A DNA stretch of 64,000 bases from Pseudomonas sp. BMS12 (lineage in GTDB: Bacteria; Pseudomonadota; Gammaproteobacteria; Pseudomonadales; Pseudomonadaceae), in assembly GCF_001592875.1 (NCBI RefSeq), contig NZ_LSOF01000014.1, forward strand, positions 186,001 through 250,000. The letters are read 5' to 3'. Position 1 is the first letter of the stretch; each line of letters starts with the position of its first letter. Shown piece after piece: positions 28,301 to 37,048 of the stretch. Made by a program: the position numbers and the translations under genes. The notes beneath the pieces were generated by a model, which saw nothing but the letters and a program-made list of their open reading frames with translations, made no database searches and had not been told where the DNA came from.

Positions 28301-30197
28301 GGGTTGTGGCCAGGCTCTCGGCAATGCGCCGTTCCGCTTCCTTCTGTTGGGTAATGTCGATGGCGATGCCCAGATAACCCACCAGCTTGTCCTGGCTGTC
28401 GCGAATGGCGGTTACCGCCAGGCTGACCCGCAAGGTCGTGCCGTCCTTGCGCACATAGGTCCACTCGCGGATCTCCGCGCCCTCCAGCTCCGGCTTGTGT
28501 ACGAAGACGCGAAAGCCGCGGATCATCACGCCGTACTCGTGGCTGAGCTCCTCGCCGCGGCGAGCCACCTCGTCTGCCACATGGATGATGGCCGGGGTCT
28601 GCTTGCCCACAATCTCCGCCGCGTTGTAGCCGAGCAGGTTCTGCGCGCCGCGATTGAAGATGCTGATGGTGCCGGCAGTATCGGTGGCGATGATCGCAAC
28701 CTCGGAGGCGGCGTCGAGCACGCTGGAGAGCAGTACGTTGATTTCCTTGAGCTCGGCGGTGCGTTCGGCAACCTGCTGTTCCAGGTTGGCGTTGAGCTCG
28801 AGGATCTTCGCTTCGTTGGCCTTGCGCTCGGAAATGTTGCGCACGGTCTTGGAGACGCCAATCACCTGGCCTTTCTCGTCGCGAATCGGCGAGATCGCCG
28901 CAGAAACGTCGAGCAGGCTGCCATCCTTGCACTTTCTCAGGGTCTCGAAATCCTGGATGGGCTCACCTTTCGAGACGCGGCGCAGGATCTCAGCCTCCTC
29001 GTCGGCCAGCTGCGGTGGCACGATCAGCTGCGTCAACGTTCGTCCCACGGCTTCCTCGGCGCTATAGCCGAAAATCTGTTCGGCGCCCTTGTTCCAGCTG
29101 GTGACGGTACCGTTCAGGGTCTTGCCGATGATGCCGTCGCTGGAACTCTCGACGATGGCTGCCAGGCGTGCCTGTTCGGCGAATATCTGCCGGCGCCGTT
29201 GGCGATTGACGTCCAGCACCCCGGTCAGTGCGGCGAACATCAGGCTGAGCAGGCCGCCGATGAAGTAGACCAGGCTGGGTGAGGTCTGGTGCAGGTGTGC
29301 TGCGAACGGCGGGTAGGCGCTCAACTCGATCTGCCAGCGACGGCCGAAGATATCCCGTTCCACTACCTGGCTCAGGATTTCAGGAGCAGTCGTAGCGGGC
29401 CTGCTGGCCTCGTAGAACAGCACGTTGTTATCGGCATCGGTGATGTCGCGCAGGCGCAGATGCAAGGTCGTATTGTCCAGGCGCAAGCCGCTGAGAACAT
29501 CTTCGGTCAGCAGTGGTGCATAGCTCCAGCCAAAGCCCTTGTTCATGCGTTCTGCCGGGCTGCTCGGGGTGACGGCATCACGATAGATAGGCATCAGAAT
29601 GAGGAAGGACTGCAGCGGCTTGCCGGTGGCCTGCACCAGGGTGATCGGCCCGGAAAGGCTCACTCCGCCGCTGCGCATGGCGGTAAGGGCCGCTTCGCGC
29701 CGGGTTTTTTCCGATGCTATGTCGAGGCCCACGGCGGCCAGGTTGCGCTCGACGGGTTCTATGTACTGGATGATGAAACGCTCGCCATCATGCGGCGCCA
29801 GATGGCGGATGCTGAAGTCGGGTTTGCCGTCGGCCCTGGCCTGGGCGAGAAATGAAGCCTCCTGCTCCTTGGGTACGCGGCGGATAAAGCCGAAACCGCG
29901 TGCGCCAGGAAACTCCTTATCGACATCGCGAGTCTTGCTGTAACGCAGGAACAGCGCTCGGCTGATGCCACGCTCACCGCTGGTGAGCACCGCCCCGCGC
30001 GCGCCGCGCAGGCCATATTGGTAGAGGTTGATGCGGTCGATGACTGCGTCGGCGGTCTGCTCGGTGGTACTGGCCAGTGCCGCCTGCAATTGCTGCTGAT
30101 TGGCCTGTTGCAGCCAGTGGGCAAGCAGCGCGGTGACCGATAGCCCCGCGAGCAGAGCCAGGGCGGTACTCCATTTCACGGCACGGTTTTTCTTCAA
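25335..30197 (-). CDS. hybrid sensor histidine kinase: CHASE, multiple PAS, HisKA-HATPase, two REC, Hpt
   Basis: A 1620-residue membrane phosphorelay kinase. I choose the TTG at 30197, with GAGGGG nine bases upstream; a GTG at 30179 is the alternative. TM1 at ~10-30; periplasmic CHASE domain (~45-270, with GFIRRVPKEQE); TM2 around 310; a run of about four or five PAS/PAC modules (~340-870); HisKA with phospho-His ~904 in MSHEIRTPMNA; HATPase_c with GGTGLGLVICKRL; REC1 (LVLMDWRMPGMDG); REC2 (AVLMDIQMPGMDG); and Hpt with His ~1476 in HTLKGSAGTMG. All phosphotransfer residues appear intact. The adjacent REC-GGDEF-EAL and REC-GGDEF proteins are the obvious receivers. Confidence 0.92.
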   Translation of the reverse strand: MKKNRAVKWSTALALLAGLSVTALLAHWLQQANQQQLQAALASTTEQTADAVIDRINLYQYGLRGARGAVLTSGERGISRALFLRYSKTRDVDKEFPGARGFGFIRRVPKEQEASFLAQARADGKPDFSIRHLAPHDGERFIIQYIEPVERNLAAVGLDIASEKTRREAALTAMRSGGVSLSGPITLVQATGKPLQSFLILMPIYRDAVTPSSPAERMNKGFGWSYAPLLTEDVLSGLRLDNTTLHLRLRDITDADNNVLFYEASRPATTAPEILSQVVERDIFGRRWQIELSAYPPFAAHLHQTSPSLVYFIGGLLSLMFAALTGVLDVNRQRRRQIFAEQARLAAIVESSSDGIIGKTLNGTVTSWNKGAEQIFGYSAEEAVGRTLTQLIVPPQLADEEAEILRRVSKGEPIQDFETLRKCKDGSLLDVSAAISPIRDEKGQVIGVSKTVRNISERKANEAKILELNANLEQQVAERTAELKEINVLLSSVLDAASEVAIIATDTAGTISIFNRGAQNLLGYNAAEIVGKQTPAIIHVADEVARRGEELSHEYGVMIRGFRVFVHKPELEGAEIREWTYVRKDGTTLRVSLAVTAIRDSQDKLVGYLGIAIDITQQKEAERRIAESLATTRAILDTAVNPVITFNADGFVQSFNPAAQRAFGYSAEEMAGRSLFELISTQSHARLQRLVEGYVGHDSGAKGNSLELAGLHRGGEEFPIQLSIGSMPSAGQPLLVGVITDLSQQVALRQEVLAARDQLMMAADVAQLGIWSWTLENDDLQWNDRMYELYDQPLALREQGLNYQHWYSRVHPEDADVTAAKLQAAVAGQGVYEPIFRIVRSDGQVRFIQAGAQVERNAEGKAIKVTGINLDITAQHEVEAQLRYAKEQADAASAAKSAFLANMSHEIRTPMNAVLGMLQLVQATDLTPRQLDYLHKAHGAAQSLLGLLNDILDYSKIEAGKLQLDLHAFELEPLMRDLAVILAGNQGQKDVEVMFDLDPQLPESLIGDSLRLQQILINLAGNALKFTEHGQVVVSLRQLDQQGQTVRLRIAISDTGIGISEDQLERIFEGFSQAEASTTRRFGGTGLGLVICKRLIALMGGELQVASRVGEGSRFWFDIELKMATQSSLRASCSAIDSNLRLLVVDDNAVAGELLMQLAGDLGWQARYANSGITALREIEAAAQQGLPFQLVLMDWRMPGMDGLATAQRLDALHLEKPPIVVMITAHGREVMSDLQQEGMAPFSAFLTKPVTPMQLSHAIQLALHGQQTNAQPARPVPPARLAGLHLLVVEDNALNRQVAQELLQGEGAQVQLAEDGQAGVTAVLHAKPPFDAVLMDIQMPGMDGLEATRLLRGHAHLAALPIIAMTANASRVDRDNCLDAGMNEHVGKPIDLEQLVHTLLHWTGRSGEAELAPRTLSQDESLIESRESVLRRFGDNLQLLRNVLGSFETEMRKQLDQLEACANRRDARGAMSVLHTLKGSAGTMGAKGLSREAERLEQRLKQAAEPAQLELLSDPAWLAALGELLTNSARELTTMFAAPAPLPTQPSAANDDWHTALPHLLDLLASGNLQAVDQAQALASSVPEQWSETYAELLLAIEGLDFKQAQRLGQALLLAVQGA

Positions 30198-30222
30198 CGG
30201 CAAACGCCCCTCTGGCGGTGTT

Positions 30223-31944
30223 TCAACTGTGCTGGTCGCCCACCACCTTGACCGTGCCACCACTGAGTAGCTGCTGCAACTCGGCAAAGGGCATCGGTCG
30301 GCAATATAGATAGCCCTGCAAGGTTTGGCAGCCCAGTTCCTGCAACTTGTCGGCCTGCGCCTGTTGCTCCACGCCTTCGGCGACCAGGGCCAGGCCCAGG
30401 GCCTGGCCCATGCGCACGATGGCCTCGATGATGGCTGCGTCACTGCTATCCGTCAGCATGTCGCGCACGAAGCCCTGGTCGATTTTCAGCACGTCTATCG
30501 GCAGGCGCTTGAGGTAGGTCAGGCTGGAGTAGCCGGTGCCGAAGTCGTCGATGGCAATGCTCACGCCCAGGCGCTTGAGCTCGGCAAGCAGCTTGGCCGC
30601 CTCGCCTATATCGTGGGCCAGCACGCCTTCGGTGATTTCCAGCTCCAGCATGGCTGGTGGCAGCTGGGTTTCGTGCAATGCCGATTTGACCATGTCGAGA
30701 AAGGATTCTTCGCGGAACTGCACGGCGGAGATATTCACGCTGACACTGATGGGGTGGCCGCACTGGTGCAGGCGCCGGGCATCGGCACAGGCCTGCAGCA
30801 GCATGTATTTGCCGATCGGCACGATCAGCCCGGTTTCTTCGGCCAGGGGAATGAAGTCGGCTGGCGAGACCAGTTTGCCTTCGCCATTGCGCCAGCGAAT
30901 CAGCGCTTCCATGCCACAGATGGCCTGGCGCTGGGCATCGTACTTGGTCTGGTAGAAGGCTTCGAAGACGCCTTGCTCCAGAGCCCTGCGCATATGGCTC
31001 TCCAGCAGGTGGCGAGCGCGCGTGCTGGTCTCGATGCTCTGCGAGAAGAAGTGGTAGCGGTTTCTCCCCTCGCGTTTGGCCAGGTACATGGCGGCATCGG
31101 CATGGCGGTGGAGGGCTTCCGGACTGTCGCTGTCATCAGGAAACACGCTGACCCCCACGCTGGCTGTCAGGTCGTAACGGTTTTTCTCCAGCTCGATGGG
31201 CGCGGCGAGGCTCTTCAGCAGACGCTCGATATAGTCACCGATGGCGTCCATGCGCTGCATGTCGGGCAGCAGGATGAGGAATTCGTCGCCGCCAGGCCTG
31301 CATACGGTATCAATCCCTCGCGATGACCCGGCCAGACGCTTGGCAATCTCTTGCAGCAGTGCGTCGCCGACCGAGTGCCCGACCGAGTCGTTAATGCTCT
31401 TGAAGTTGTCCAGGTCGAGCAGCAGCAAGGCTACCTTGTCGCCATTGCGTCGGGCTTTCTGCAGCGCCTGTTCGGCGCGATCCTGCAGCAGCGCCCGATT
31501 GGGCAGGCCGGTGAGGGCATCGTAGTAGGCAAGTCGCTTGGCCTCGCGCCGCAGGTTGAGGTGGGCCCGCACATGGGCCTTGGCGACGGGGATGTTGAGG
31601 GGTTTCTGGATAAAGTCGACGCCGCCCAGTTCGAGGGCCTTGATCTCGTTGTCGGACTGGGTGTGCGAGGTGACAAACAGGATGGCCGCATCGCACAGCT
31701 TGGGGTCCGACTTCATCACCCGACAGATGTCGAAGCCATTCATTCCGGGCATCTGAATGTCCAGCAGGACCAGGTCGGGGCGGCAAAAGCGGGCGATTTC
31801 CAGGGCCGTGCGGCCGTCGGTTGCGCTGATGACCTCGCCTAGATCGTGCAGTGCTTCGCTTAGGATCAGTACATCGCTGGATTGGTCATCGACGATCAGG
31901 ATTACAGGTGCCTCGGAAGTCATGGCAGTAGTCCGAATATCCAT
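30223..31944 (-). CDS. response regulator with GGDEF and EAL domains
   Basis: A 573-residue REC-GGDEF-EAL protein. REC at ~14-125 (Asp in LVLLDIQMPGMNG); GGDEF domain with intact GGDEF at 218-222 and an RGID I-site before it; EAL domain (~320-560) with EALIRWR, SVNISAVQF, LELEITE, DDFGTGYSS, LKIDQGF and LVAEGVE. Both catalytic sites look complete, so it could make or break cyclic di-GMP; I cannot tell which dominates. It ends 25 bases before the hybrid-kinase start and follows the REC-HDOD gene, so it is most likely phosphorylated by that kinase. Confidence 0.9.
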   Translation of the reverse strand: MDIRTTAMTSEAPVILIVDDQSSDVLILSEALHDLGEVISATDGRTALEIARFCRPDLVLLDIQMPGMNGFDICRVMKSDPKLCDAAILFVTSHTQSDNEIKALELGGVDFIQKPLNIPVAKAHVRAHLNLRREAKRLAYYDALTGLPNRALLQDRAEQALQKARRNGDKVALLLLDLDNFKSINDSVGHSVGDALLQEIAKRLAGSSRGIDTVCRPGGDEFLILLPDMQRMDAIGDYIERLLKSLAAPIELEKNRYDLTASVGVSVFPDDSDSPEALHRHADAAMYLAKREGRNRYHFFSQSIETSTRARHLLESHMRRALEQGVFEAFYQTKYDAQRQAICGMEALIRWRNGEGKLVSPADFIPLAEETGLIVPIGKYMLLQACADARRLHQCGHPISVSVNISAVQFREESFLDMVKSALHETQLPPAMLELEITEGVLAHDIGEAAKLLAELKRLGVSIAIDDFGTGYSSLTYLKRLPIDVLKIDQGFVRDMLTDSSDAAIIEAIVRMGQALGLALVAEGVEQQAQADKLQELGCQTLQGYLYCRPMPFAELQQLLSGGTVKVVGDQHS

Positions 31945-31987
31945 TTCTGCCTGAGAGACTAGCCCAATAAATCAGCGTTGCTCGCGT

Positions 31988-33112
31988 TCAATCCACGCCG
32001 GCCAGGCTCTTCAGACGTGCGATGGTTTCAGCAGGCTCGTCGTTGCACAAGGCTGCAGCCAGGCGCATGAGTACCTGTTCTCTGTGCACCTGGGTTTTCG
32101 GAAGACTGTAGATGGCACCGATCAGTTCGCGTAGCAGCATCGGCAGACCCCATTGGGCCTTGAGAGCAATGGCGAATGGGCGCGCGTAATGGTCCATGGC
32201 CTGGTTGAGAAGGTTGTCGTCGACCGTCATGCCCTGGGTCGTCCAATACTGGGCTTGCAACAGGACGCTCAGCTCACCCATGCGATGAAGCAAGGCCGCT
32301 GCGTGCAGAGGGCCGGGGTCGATTCGACATTGTTTGGCCAGTTGGGTGACGCGCTCTGCCAACTGCTCGGAGGCGTTCAGGTGTTCCTGCAGCAGCAGAT
32401 CCAGCATGGTGTCGTTGCCACAGCAGTTCTGGCGTAGAGCCAAACCGATTGCCAGGTTGAGACTGGTTCGCTCCCCCAGGCACTTGAGTGCGTCCAGCAG
32501 GCTGGTGCAGGGTTTTCCTCCGGCTCGATAGCCCGGACTGTTGGCGGCGGAGATCATGTAGGCGCAAAGCGCGGGATCCTGCTGCCATTGCTCGCTCAGC
32601 TTGCGCAGGTCCTGCGGAGTCCCCTCGCTAGCCTGCTTGAGCCGATCCTTGACCCCACTGAGAAGCGGTATATCCAGGTCACCGCCCGAGAGCTTGCCGA
32701 GGTAGGCAAGGAAATCGTCCTCGTTGGTCGCTACTGCGCTATCGGTTTCGGCTGGGGGCAGCAGCTGGTCGAGGTAGGCGCGGACCTTGGGAATCTCGAA
32801 CGGTTTGGTGATATAGGCATTGATGCCCAGGGGGCGGGCAGCCATCACGCTTTCGCGGTCTGAGCGGCCGGTAATCATGATCAGTGGCGTACTGTGGTCG
32901 TGCTGTCGAATGCTTCGCAGCAGGTTCAACCCTGAACCGTCCGGCAGGTTCCAGTCGGCCAGTACCAGTTGATAGCGTTGGCGCTTCCAGGCATCCAGGG
33001 CGCTGCTGATATCACCAAAACAATCGATATTGGCCGATGGGCGCATGTTGCTGACCAGTTGTTGCAGCAGGCCGGCGATCCACGGGTCGTCGTCCACGAT
33101 CATGACATGCAT
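31988..33112 (-). CDS. response regulator with HDOD-like output domain
   Basis: A 374-residue protein from the ATG at 33112, where REC homology begins (MHVMIVDDDPWIA); a TTG at 33166 would add 18 residues without a Shine-Dalgarno site. REC ~1-120 has the acceptor Asp in LVLADWNLPDG and Lys in YITKPFEI. The C-terminal half (~150-360) resembles an HDOD domain: PLLSGVKDRLKQ, LRKLSEQWQQDPAL, ISAANSPGYRAGG and LLHRMGELSVLLQAQ. HDOD proteins regulate signalling without phosphodiesterase metal residues. It lies 43 bases before the REC-GGDEF-EAL start and heads the cluster. Confidence 0.82.
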   Translation of the reverse strand: MHVMIVDDDPWIAGLLQQLVSNMRPSANIDCFGDISSALDAWKRQRYQLVLADWNLPDGSGLNLLRSIRQHDHSTPLIMITGRSDRESVMAARPLGINAYITKPFEIPKVRAYLDQLLPPAETDSAVATNEDDFLAYLGKLSGGDLDIPLLSGVKDRLKQASEGTPQDLRKLSEQWQQDPALCAYMISAANSPGYRAGGKPCTSLLDALKCLGERTSLNLAIGLALRQNCCGNDTMLDLLLQEHLNASEQLAERVTQLAKQCRIDPGPLHAAALLHRMGELSVLLQAQYWTTQGMTVDDNLLNQAMDHYARPFAIALKAQWGLPMLLRELIGAIYSLPKTQVHREQVLMRLAAALCNDEPAETIARLKSLAGVD

Positions 33113-33197
33113 GTCGTCGGTCTCAGGGCATAGGTCGATTGGGTTTTCTTCTCTTATTAGCTGCAAGGTAGCACTTTAGCCAGGGCGCGACTGTTAT

Positions 33198-33599
33198 TCA
33201 GGCATCGCGCAGCAGGTCATGCTCGTCGAGCAGGCGATAGGCGATTTCCGGCTGCCTTTCCAGGCCGCGGCGAATGGCGGCGGGGATGGCCTGGCGGGTC
33301 TTGCGGCACAGGCCCGGGTGGTCGGCGATATGGATGGCAATGCCGCGCATGCTGCGTACTTCGTTGAGGCCGGGGACGACCTGCACATGGATGCCGAGCT
33401 GCTGGTACATGCGTTGCTGCATATGCCGCAGGTCGTTGAGGTCGCGCAGGTTTTCCAGGCGTTCGAGCAGGCGCTTTTCCTCGGCGCGGGTGAGCAGGAG
33501 GATGCGCAGATCGGCGCCGGGGCTGTCCTGCAGGCGTTCGCGCTGGCAGTCGCAGGCGCCGGGCGGGCAGGGTTGGCGAAGCTGGGGAACGGAGTTCAT
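33198..33599 (-). CDS. conserved hypothetical protein with N-terminal CPPGACDC motif
   Basis: A 133-residue soluble protein I do not recognise. The N-terminus has a four-Cys-type motif (CPPGACDCQRE) that could bind metal, then a charged helical stretch LTRAEEKRLLERLENLRDLNDLRHMQQRMYQQLG, then PGLNEVRSMRGIAIHIADHPGLCRKTRQAIPAAIRRGL, which suggests a compact domain with one further Cys. Codon use looks native. It lies 85 bases from the REC-HDOD start and 84 from the SDR stop, all on the minus strand. No function is proposed. Confidence 0.65.
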   Translation of the reverse strand: MNSVPQLRQPCPPGACDCQRERLQDSPGADLRILLLTRAEEKRLLERLENLRDLNDLRHMQQRMYQQLGIHVQVVPGLNEVRSMRGIAIHIADHPGLCRKTRQAIPAAIRRGLERQPEIAYRLLDEHDLLRDA

Positions 33600-33683
33600 G
33601 GGCTCCGATCATAGCCAGCTCGGTGCCCCTTTGCGCAAGAGCCATTGGCCGGCTCCCCCGGAGTGGGCGAACCGGCGCAGCCT

Positions 33684-34370
33684 TTACCAGGCCAGCGGTT
33701 GCTGCTGGTAGTCGAGGAACAGGCAGCTGTTGGCGCCGAGCTGGCTGGCGATGGTGGCGACCAGACCGGCGGCGCTGGTGGCGACGTCGAGGTCGGCGTC
33801 ACTGCCGCCCATGTCGGTACGCACCCAACCCGGATGCAGGGTCAGCAGGCTGGCCTGCGGGCGGTCGTCGGCCTGGCTCCAGCTGCGCAGCAGGCTGTTC
33901 AGCGCGGCCTTGCTGGCGCCGTATAGCGGCATCTCGGCCGAACGGGCCAGCGCCACACTGCCCATTTGTGAACTCATGAAGGCCAGTACACCGCCTTTGG
34001 TGACGCGGTTTGCCAGTTGCTGGGCGAGGTGTACCGGAGCGATGGCGTTGGTGAGGAACAGGTGGGCGATCTCCTCGCTGCTGGCCTGACCAACGTCCTG
34101 GTGCTGAGGGCCCATTACCCCGGCATTGAAGACGGCGATATCCAGCAACTGCTCGCCCAGCGCCGCAGCGATGCGTTGTGGCGCCTCGGGCTGGTTCAGG
34201 TCGCAGGCGATCAGGTTGAAGTGCTCGGGATGGTCCTGCTGCAGCTGGTGCAGGGCCGGTGAGTCGGTGTTGCGGACCACGGCGTGCACCCGGGCACCGC
34301 TTTCCAGGTAGGCCTTGGCCAGGCCCAGGCCGATGCCCCGTGAGGCACCGGTAATCAGGATGTTCTGCAT
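33684..34370 (-). CDS. SDR-family NAD(P)-dependent oxidoreductase
   Basis: A 228-residue short-chain dehydrogenase from the ATG at 34370 (AAAGAACG upstream; the next start 17 codons upstream gives an unrelated leader). Cofactor motif TGASRGIGLGLA, NAG in VFNAGVMGP, catalytic Ser (FMSSQMGS) and Tyr-x3-Lys (YGASKAAL) are present, with PGWVRTDMGG after. The pattern matches the C-factor/CsgA-like SDR group. Substrate unknown. It lies 54 bases after the xenB stop, separated by a hairpin. Confidence 0.87.
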   Translation of the reverse strand: MQNILITGASRGIGLGLAKAYLESGARVHAVVRNTDSPALHQLQQDHPEHFNLIACDLNQPEAPQRIAAALGEQLLDIAVFNAGVMGPQHQDVGQASSEEIAHLFLTNAIAPVHLAQQLANRVTKGGVLAFMSSQMGSVALARSAEMPLYGASKAALNSLLRSWSQADDRPQASLLTLHPGWVRTDMGGSDADLDVATSAAGLVATIASQLGANSCLFLDYQQQPLAW

Positions 34371-34395
34371 CGTTCTTTCCTTAAACGGAGAAGCT

Positions 34396-34416
34396 GGCCG
34401 GTGCGGGGCACCGGCC
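34396..34416 (-). terminator. hairpin after xenB
   Basis: GGCCGGTG and CACCGGCC around a five-base loop lie 9 bases past the xenB stop; on the minus strand it is followed by a loosely T-rich stretch. Probable terminator of the pyeR-pyeM-xenB transcript. Confidence 0.6.
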
Positions 34417-34424
34417 TCCAAGTG

Positions 34425-35474
34425 TTACAGACGCGGGTAGTCGATATAGCCGACCGGCCCCTGGCCGTAGAACAGCTCCGGGCGCGGCTCGTTGAGCGGG
34501 GCGTCCTGGGCCAGGCGGGCGGGCAGGTCCGGATTGGCGATGAAGGGAATGCCGAAGGCCACGGCATCGGCCTTGCCTTCGCTCAGCCAGGCGTTGGCCT
34601 GCTCCTTGGTGAAGCGCTCGTTGGCGATGACCAGGCCGCCGAACTGCTCCTTGATGAAGGGCGTCAGGCTGTCTTCGCCTTCCTTCTCGCGGGTGCAGAT
34701 GAAGGCGATGCCGCGCTTGCCCAGCTCGCGAGCGACATGGCCGAAGGTTTCGCGCGGGTTGTCATCGCCCATGTCGTGGGAGTCGCGACGCGGCGCCAGG
34801 TGCACGCCGACACGATCGGCGCCCCAGACGCCGACTACGGCGTCGGTGACTTCCAGCAGCAGGCGTGCGCGGTTCTCCACGGAGCCGCCATATTGGTCGC
34901 TGCGCTGGTTGGTGCTGCTTTGCAGGAACTGGTCGAGCAGGTAGCCGTTGGCGCCGTGGATTTCCACGCCATCGAAGCCGGCGGCCTTGGCGTTCTCCGC
35001 GCCGTGGCGATAGGCCTCGACGATATCGGCGATTTCCTCGGTTTCCAGGGCGCGCGGGGTGACGTAGTCCTTCAGCGGACGCACCAGACTGACGTGGCCT
35101 TTGGCGGCGATGGCGCTGGGCGCCACCGGCAGTTCACCGTTCAGATAGAGCGGGTCGGAGATGCGTCCGACGTGCCACAGCTGCAGGAAGATGCGCCCGC
35201 CGTTGGCATGCACCGCCTGGGTCACGTTGAGCCAGCCGCGCACCTGGTCCTCGGACCAGATGCCGGGGGTGTCGGGGTAGCCGACGCCCATCGGGGTGAC
35301 CGACGTGGCCTCGCTGAGAATCAGGCCGGCGCTGGCGCGCTGTACGTAGTACTCGGCCATCAGCGCGTTGGGCACGCGGCCTTCGTCGGCGCGGCAGCGA
35401 GTCAGCGGGGCCATGATGATGCGGTTGGGCAGCTCCAGGCTGCCGATCTTGATGGGGTCGAACAGGGTAGTCAT
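34425..35474 (-). CDS. xenB: xenobiotic reductase / alkene reductase XenB
   Basis: A 349-residue Old Yellow Enzyme family protein of the XenB/NemA type, reducing nitrate esters, nitroaromatics and activated alkenes with NAD(P)H. TLFDPIKIGSLELPNRIIMAPLTRCRAD, FLQLWHVGRIS, EIHGANGYLLDQFLQ (His/Asn pair), STNQRSDQYGGSVENR and a C-terminal AFGIPFIANPDL phosphate loop are visible. GGAGG lies seven bases before the ATG. Last gene of the pyeR-pyeM-xenB operon, 18 bases after the transporter stop. Confidence 0.93.
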   Translation of the reverse strand: MTTLFDPIKIGSLELPNRIIMAPLTRCRADEGRVPNALMAEYYVQRASAGLILSEATSVTPMGVGYPDTPGIWSEDQVRGWLNVTQAVHANGGRIFLQLWHVGRISDPLYLNGELPVAPSAIAAKGHVSLVRPLKDYVTPRALETEEIADIVEAYRHGAENAKAAGFDGVEIHGANGYLLDQFLQSSTNQRSDQYGGSVENRARLLLEVTDAVVGVWGADRVGVHLAPRRDSHDMGDDNPRETFGHVARELGKRGIAFICTREKEGEDSLTPFIKEQFGGLVIANERFTKEQANAWLSEGKADAVAFGIPFIANPDLPARLAQDAPLNEPRPELFYGQGPVGYIDYPRL

Positions 35475-35492
35475 GGTGAAGCCTCCGAGGGG

Positions 35493-36659
35493 TCAGTCGA
35501 GGACAGCGGTGGCGAGGTTGTCGCCACTGAGGGAAAGGTTGAGCAGAGCAACGATCAGCGCGGCGGCGCCCAGGCCGGCGGCGGCGATGGGCACGGCGGT
35601 CAGGCCCAGCCCCTGGTCGATGACCAGGCCACCGGTCCAGGCGCCGAGGGCGTTGCCCAGGTTGAAGGCGCCGATATTCAGGGTCGCCACCAGGTTCGGG
35701 GCGCCCTGGCCGAAGTTCATCACGTTGATCTGCAGCGCCGGCACGGCAGCGAAGGCGGCCATGGCCCAGAGCAGCAGGTTGAGCTCCAGCGGAATCAGTT
35801 GCGGGCTGCTCCAGCGCACCAGGGCGGAGAAGATGGCCAGGGCCAGCAGCACGCCCACCAGGGCGCTGGCCAGGTTGCGGTCGGCCAGGCGGCCACCAAC
35901 GATATTGCCCAGGGTCAGGCCGAGGCCGATCAGCAGCAGCGTCCAGGTGATGCCGCGCGGCGATACGCCGGTGACTTCGCCGAGCAGCGGGGCGATATAG
36001 GTGAACAGCGCGAACATGGTGGCGGAGAACAGCACGGTGGTCAGCAGGGCCAGCCACAGGCCACTGCCGCGCAGCGCACGCAGCTCGCTGCGAATATCGC
36101 TGCGATGTTGTTCGCGGGCCGCAGGCAGCACGTGCCACAGGCCGATGAAGGCGAGGATGCCGATGCCGGTCACCGCCCAGAAAGTGGCACGCCAGCCGGC
36201 GTACTGGCCCAGTGCGGTGCCCAGTGGCACGCCGAGCACGTTGGCCAGGGTCAGGCCGGTGAACATCAGGGCCACGGCCGAGGCGCGGCGGTTCTCCGGT
36301 ACCAGGCTGGCGGCGACTACCGAGCCGATGCCGAAGAAGGCGCCGTGGCACAGGGCGGTGACCACGCGGGCAATCATCAGCAGCTCATAGTCGGCGGCGG
36401 TGGCGCAGAGCAGGTTGCCCAGCACGAAGATGCCCATCAACGCCAGCAGGGCCAGCTTGCGCGGCCAGTTGGCGGTAACCAGGGCCATGAAGGGCGCGCC
36501 GAGGGCCACGCCCAGGGCGTAGCCGGTCACCAACCAGCCGGCACCGGGGATGGACACGCCGAGGTCGGCGGCCACTTCTGGCAGCAGGCCCATGATGACG
36601 AATTCCGTGGTGCCGATGGCAAACGCGGAAAGCGCGAGGACTAGAAGCGGTAACGGCAT
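35493..36659 (-). CDS. pyeM: MFS transporter (PyeM-like)
   Basis: A 388-residue major facilitator with about 12 hydrophobic segments. The start PLPLLVLALSAFAIGTTEFVIMGLLPEVAADLGVS is the AraJ/YdhP-type drug-efflux signature, and GRxxxALxxxxxR-like sequence follows in the first cytoplasmic loops. CAGGAG is eight bases before the ATG. Its place between an ArsR-type repressor and xenB matches the pyeR-pyeM-xenB operon I recall from P. aeruginosa. The substrate is unknown. Confidence 0.85.
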   Translation of the reverse strand: MPLPLLVLALSAFAIGTTEFVIMGLLPEVAADLGVSIPGAGWLVTGYALGVALGAPFMALVTANWPRKLALLALMGIFVLGNLLCATAADYELLMIARVVTALCHGAFFGIGSVVAASLVPENRRASAVALMFTGLTLANVLGVPLGTALGQYAGWRATFWAVTGIGILAFIGLWHVLPAAREQHRSDIRSELRALRGSGLWLALLTTVLFSATMFALFTYIAPLLGEVTGVSPRGITWTLLLIGLGLTLGNIVGGRLADRNLASALVGVLLALAIFSALVRWSSPQLIPLELNLLLWAMAAFAAVPALQINVMNFGQGAPNLVATLNIGAFNLGNALGAWTGGLVIDQGLGLTAVPIAAAGLGAAALIVALLNLSLSGDNLATAVLD

Positions 36660-36712
36660 CGGGCCGGCTCCTGAGTGATTCGGGTAGTTGATCCTGCCGC
36701 GGCAGGTGTTAC

Positions 36713-37012
36713 TTAGAGTTGGCTGTCTAGCTCGTGCAGGAAGGCCTGGATGGCGTCCTCGTCACGCTTGTAGAAACTCCACTGACCGACCTTGCGACAA
36801 CTCACCAGGCCGGCACGCTGCAGGGTTGCCAGGTGCGCCGAGACGCTCGACTGTGACAGGCCGCAGCGCTCGAACTTGCCGGCGCAGACGCCGAGCTCCA
36901 GCGGGTGGTCCTGGTCGGCGAAGTGCTTTTCCGGCTCCTTCAGCCACTGCAGGATCTCGCGCCGTACGGGGTGGGCGAGAGCCTTGATGATGTCGTCGAT
37001 GTCGGTGGTCAT
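36713..37012 (-). CDS. pyeR: ArsR-family repressor (PyeR-like)
   Basis: A 99-residue winged-helix regulator: IIKALAHPVRREILQWL, a CGLSQSSVSAHLATLQRAGLVSCRKVGQWSFYKRD recognition segment, and no classical ELCVC metal site, as expected for non-metal ArsR proteins. Start ATG 37012 begins the family domain. Cys residues in GVCAGKFERCGLS and LVSCRKV could be redox-sensitive. A perfect 7-6-7 palindrome 37 bases upstream of the start is the likely operator (37049-37068). It is followed by pyeM and xenB. Confidence 0.85.
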   Translation of the reverse strand: MTTDIDDIIKALAHPVRREILQWLKEPEKHFADQDHPLELGVCAGKFERCGLSQSSVSAHLATLQRAGLVSCRKVGQWSFYKRDEDAIQAFLHELDSQL

Positions 37013-37048
37013 GGCGCTGCTGTCGTGTATCGGGTTGCGACGAACTTT

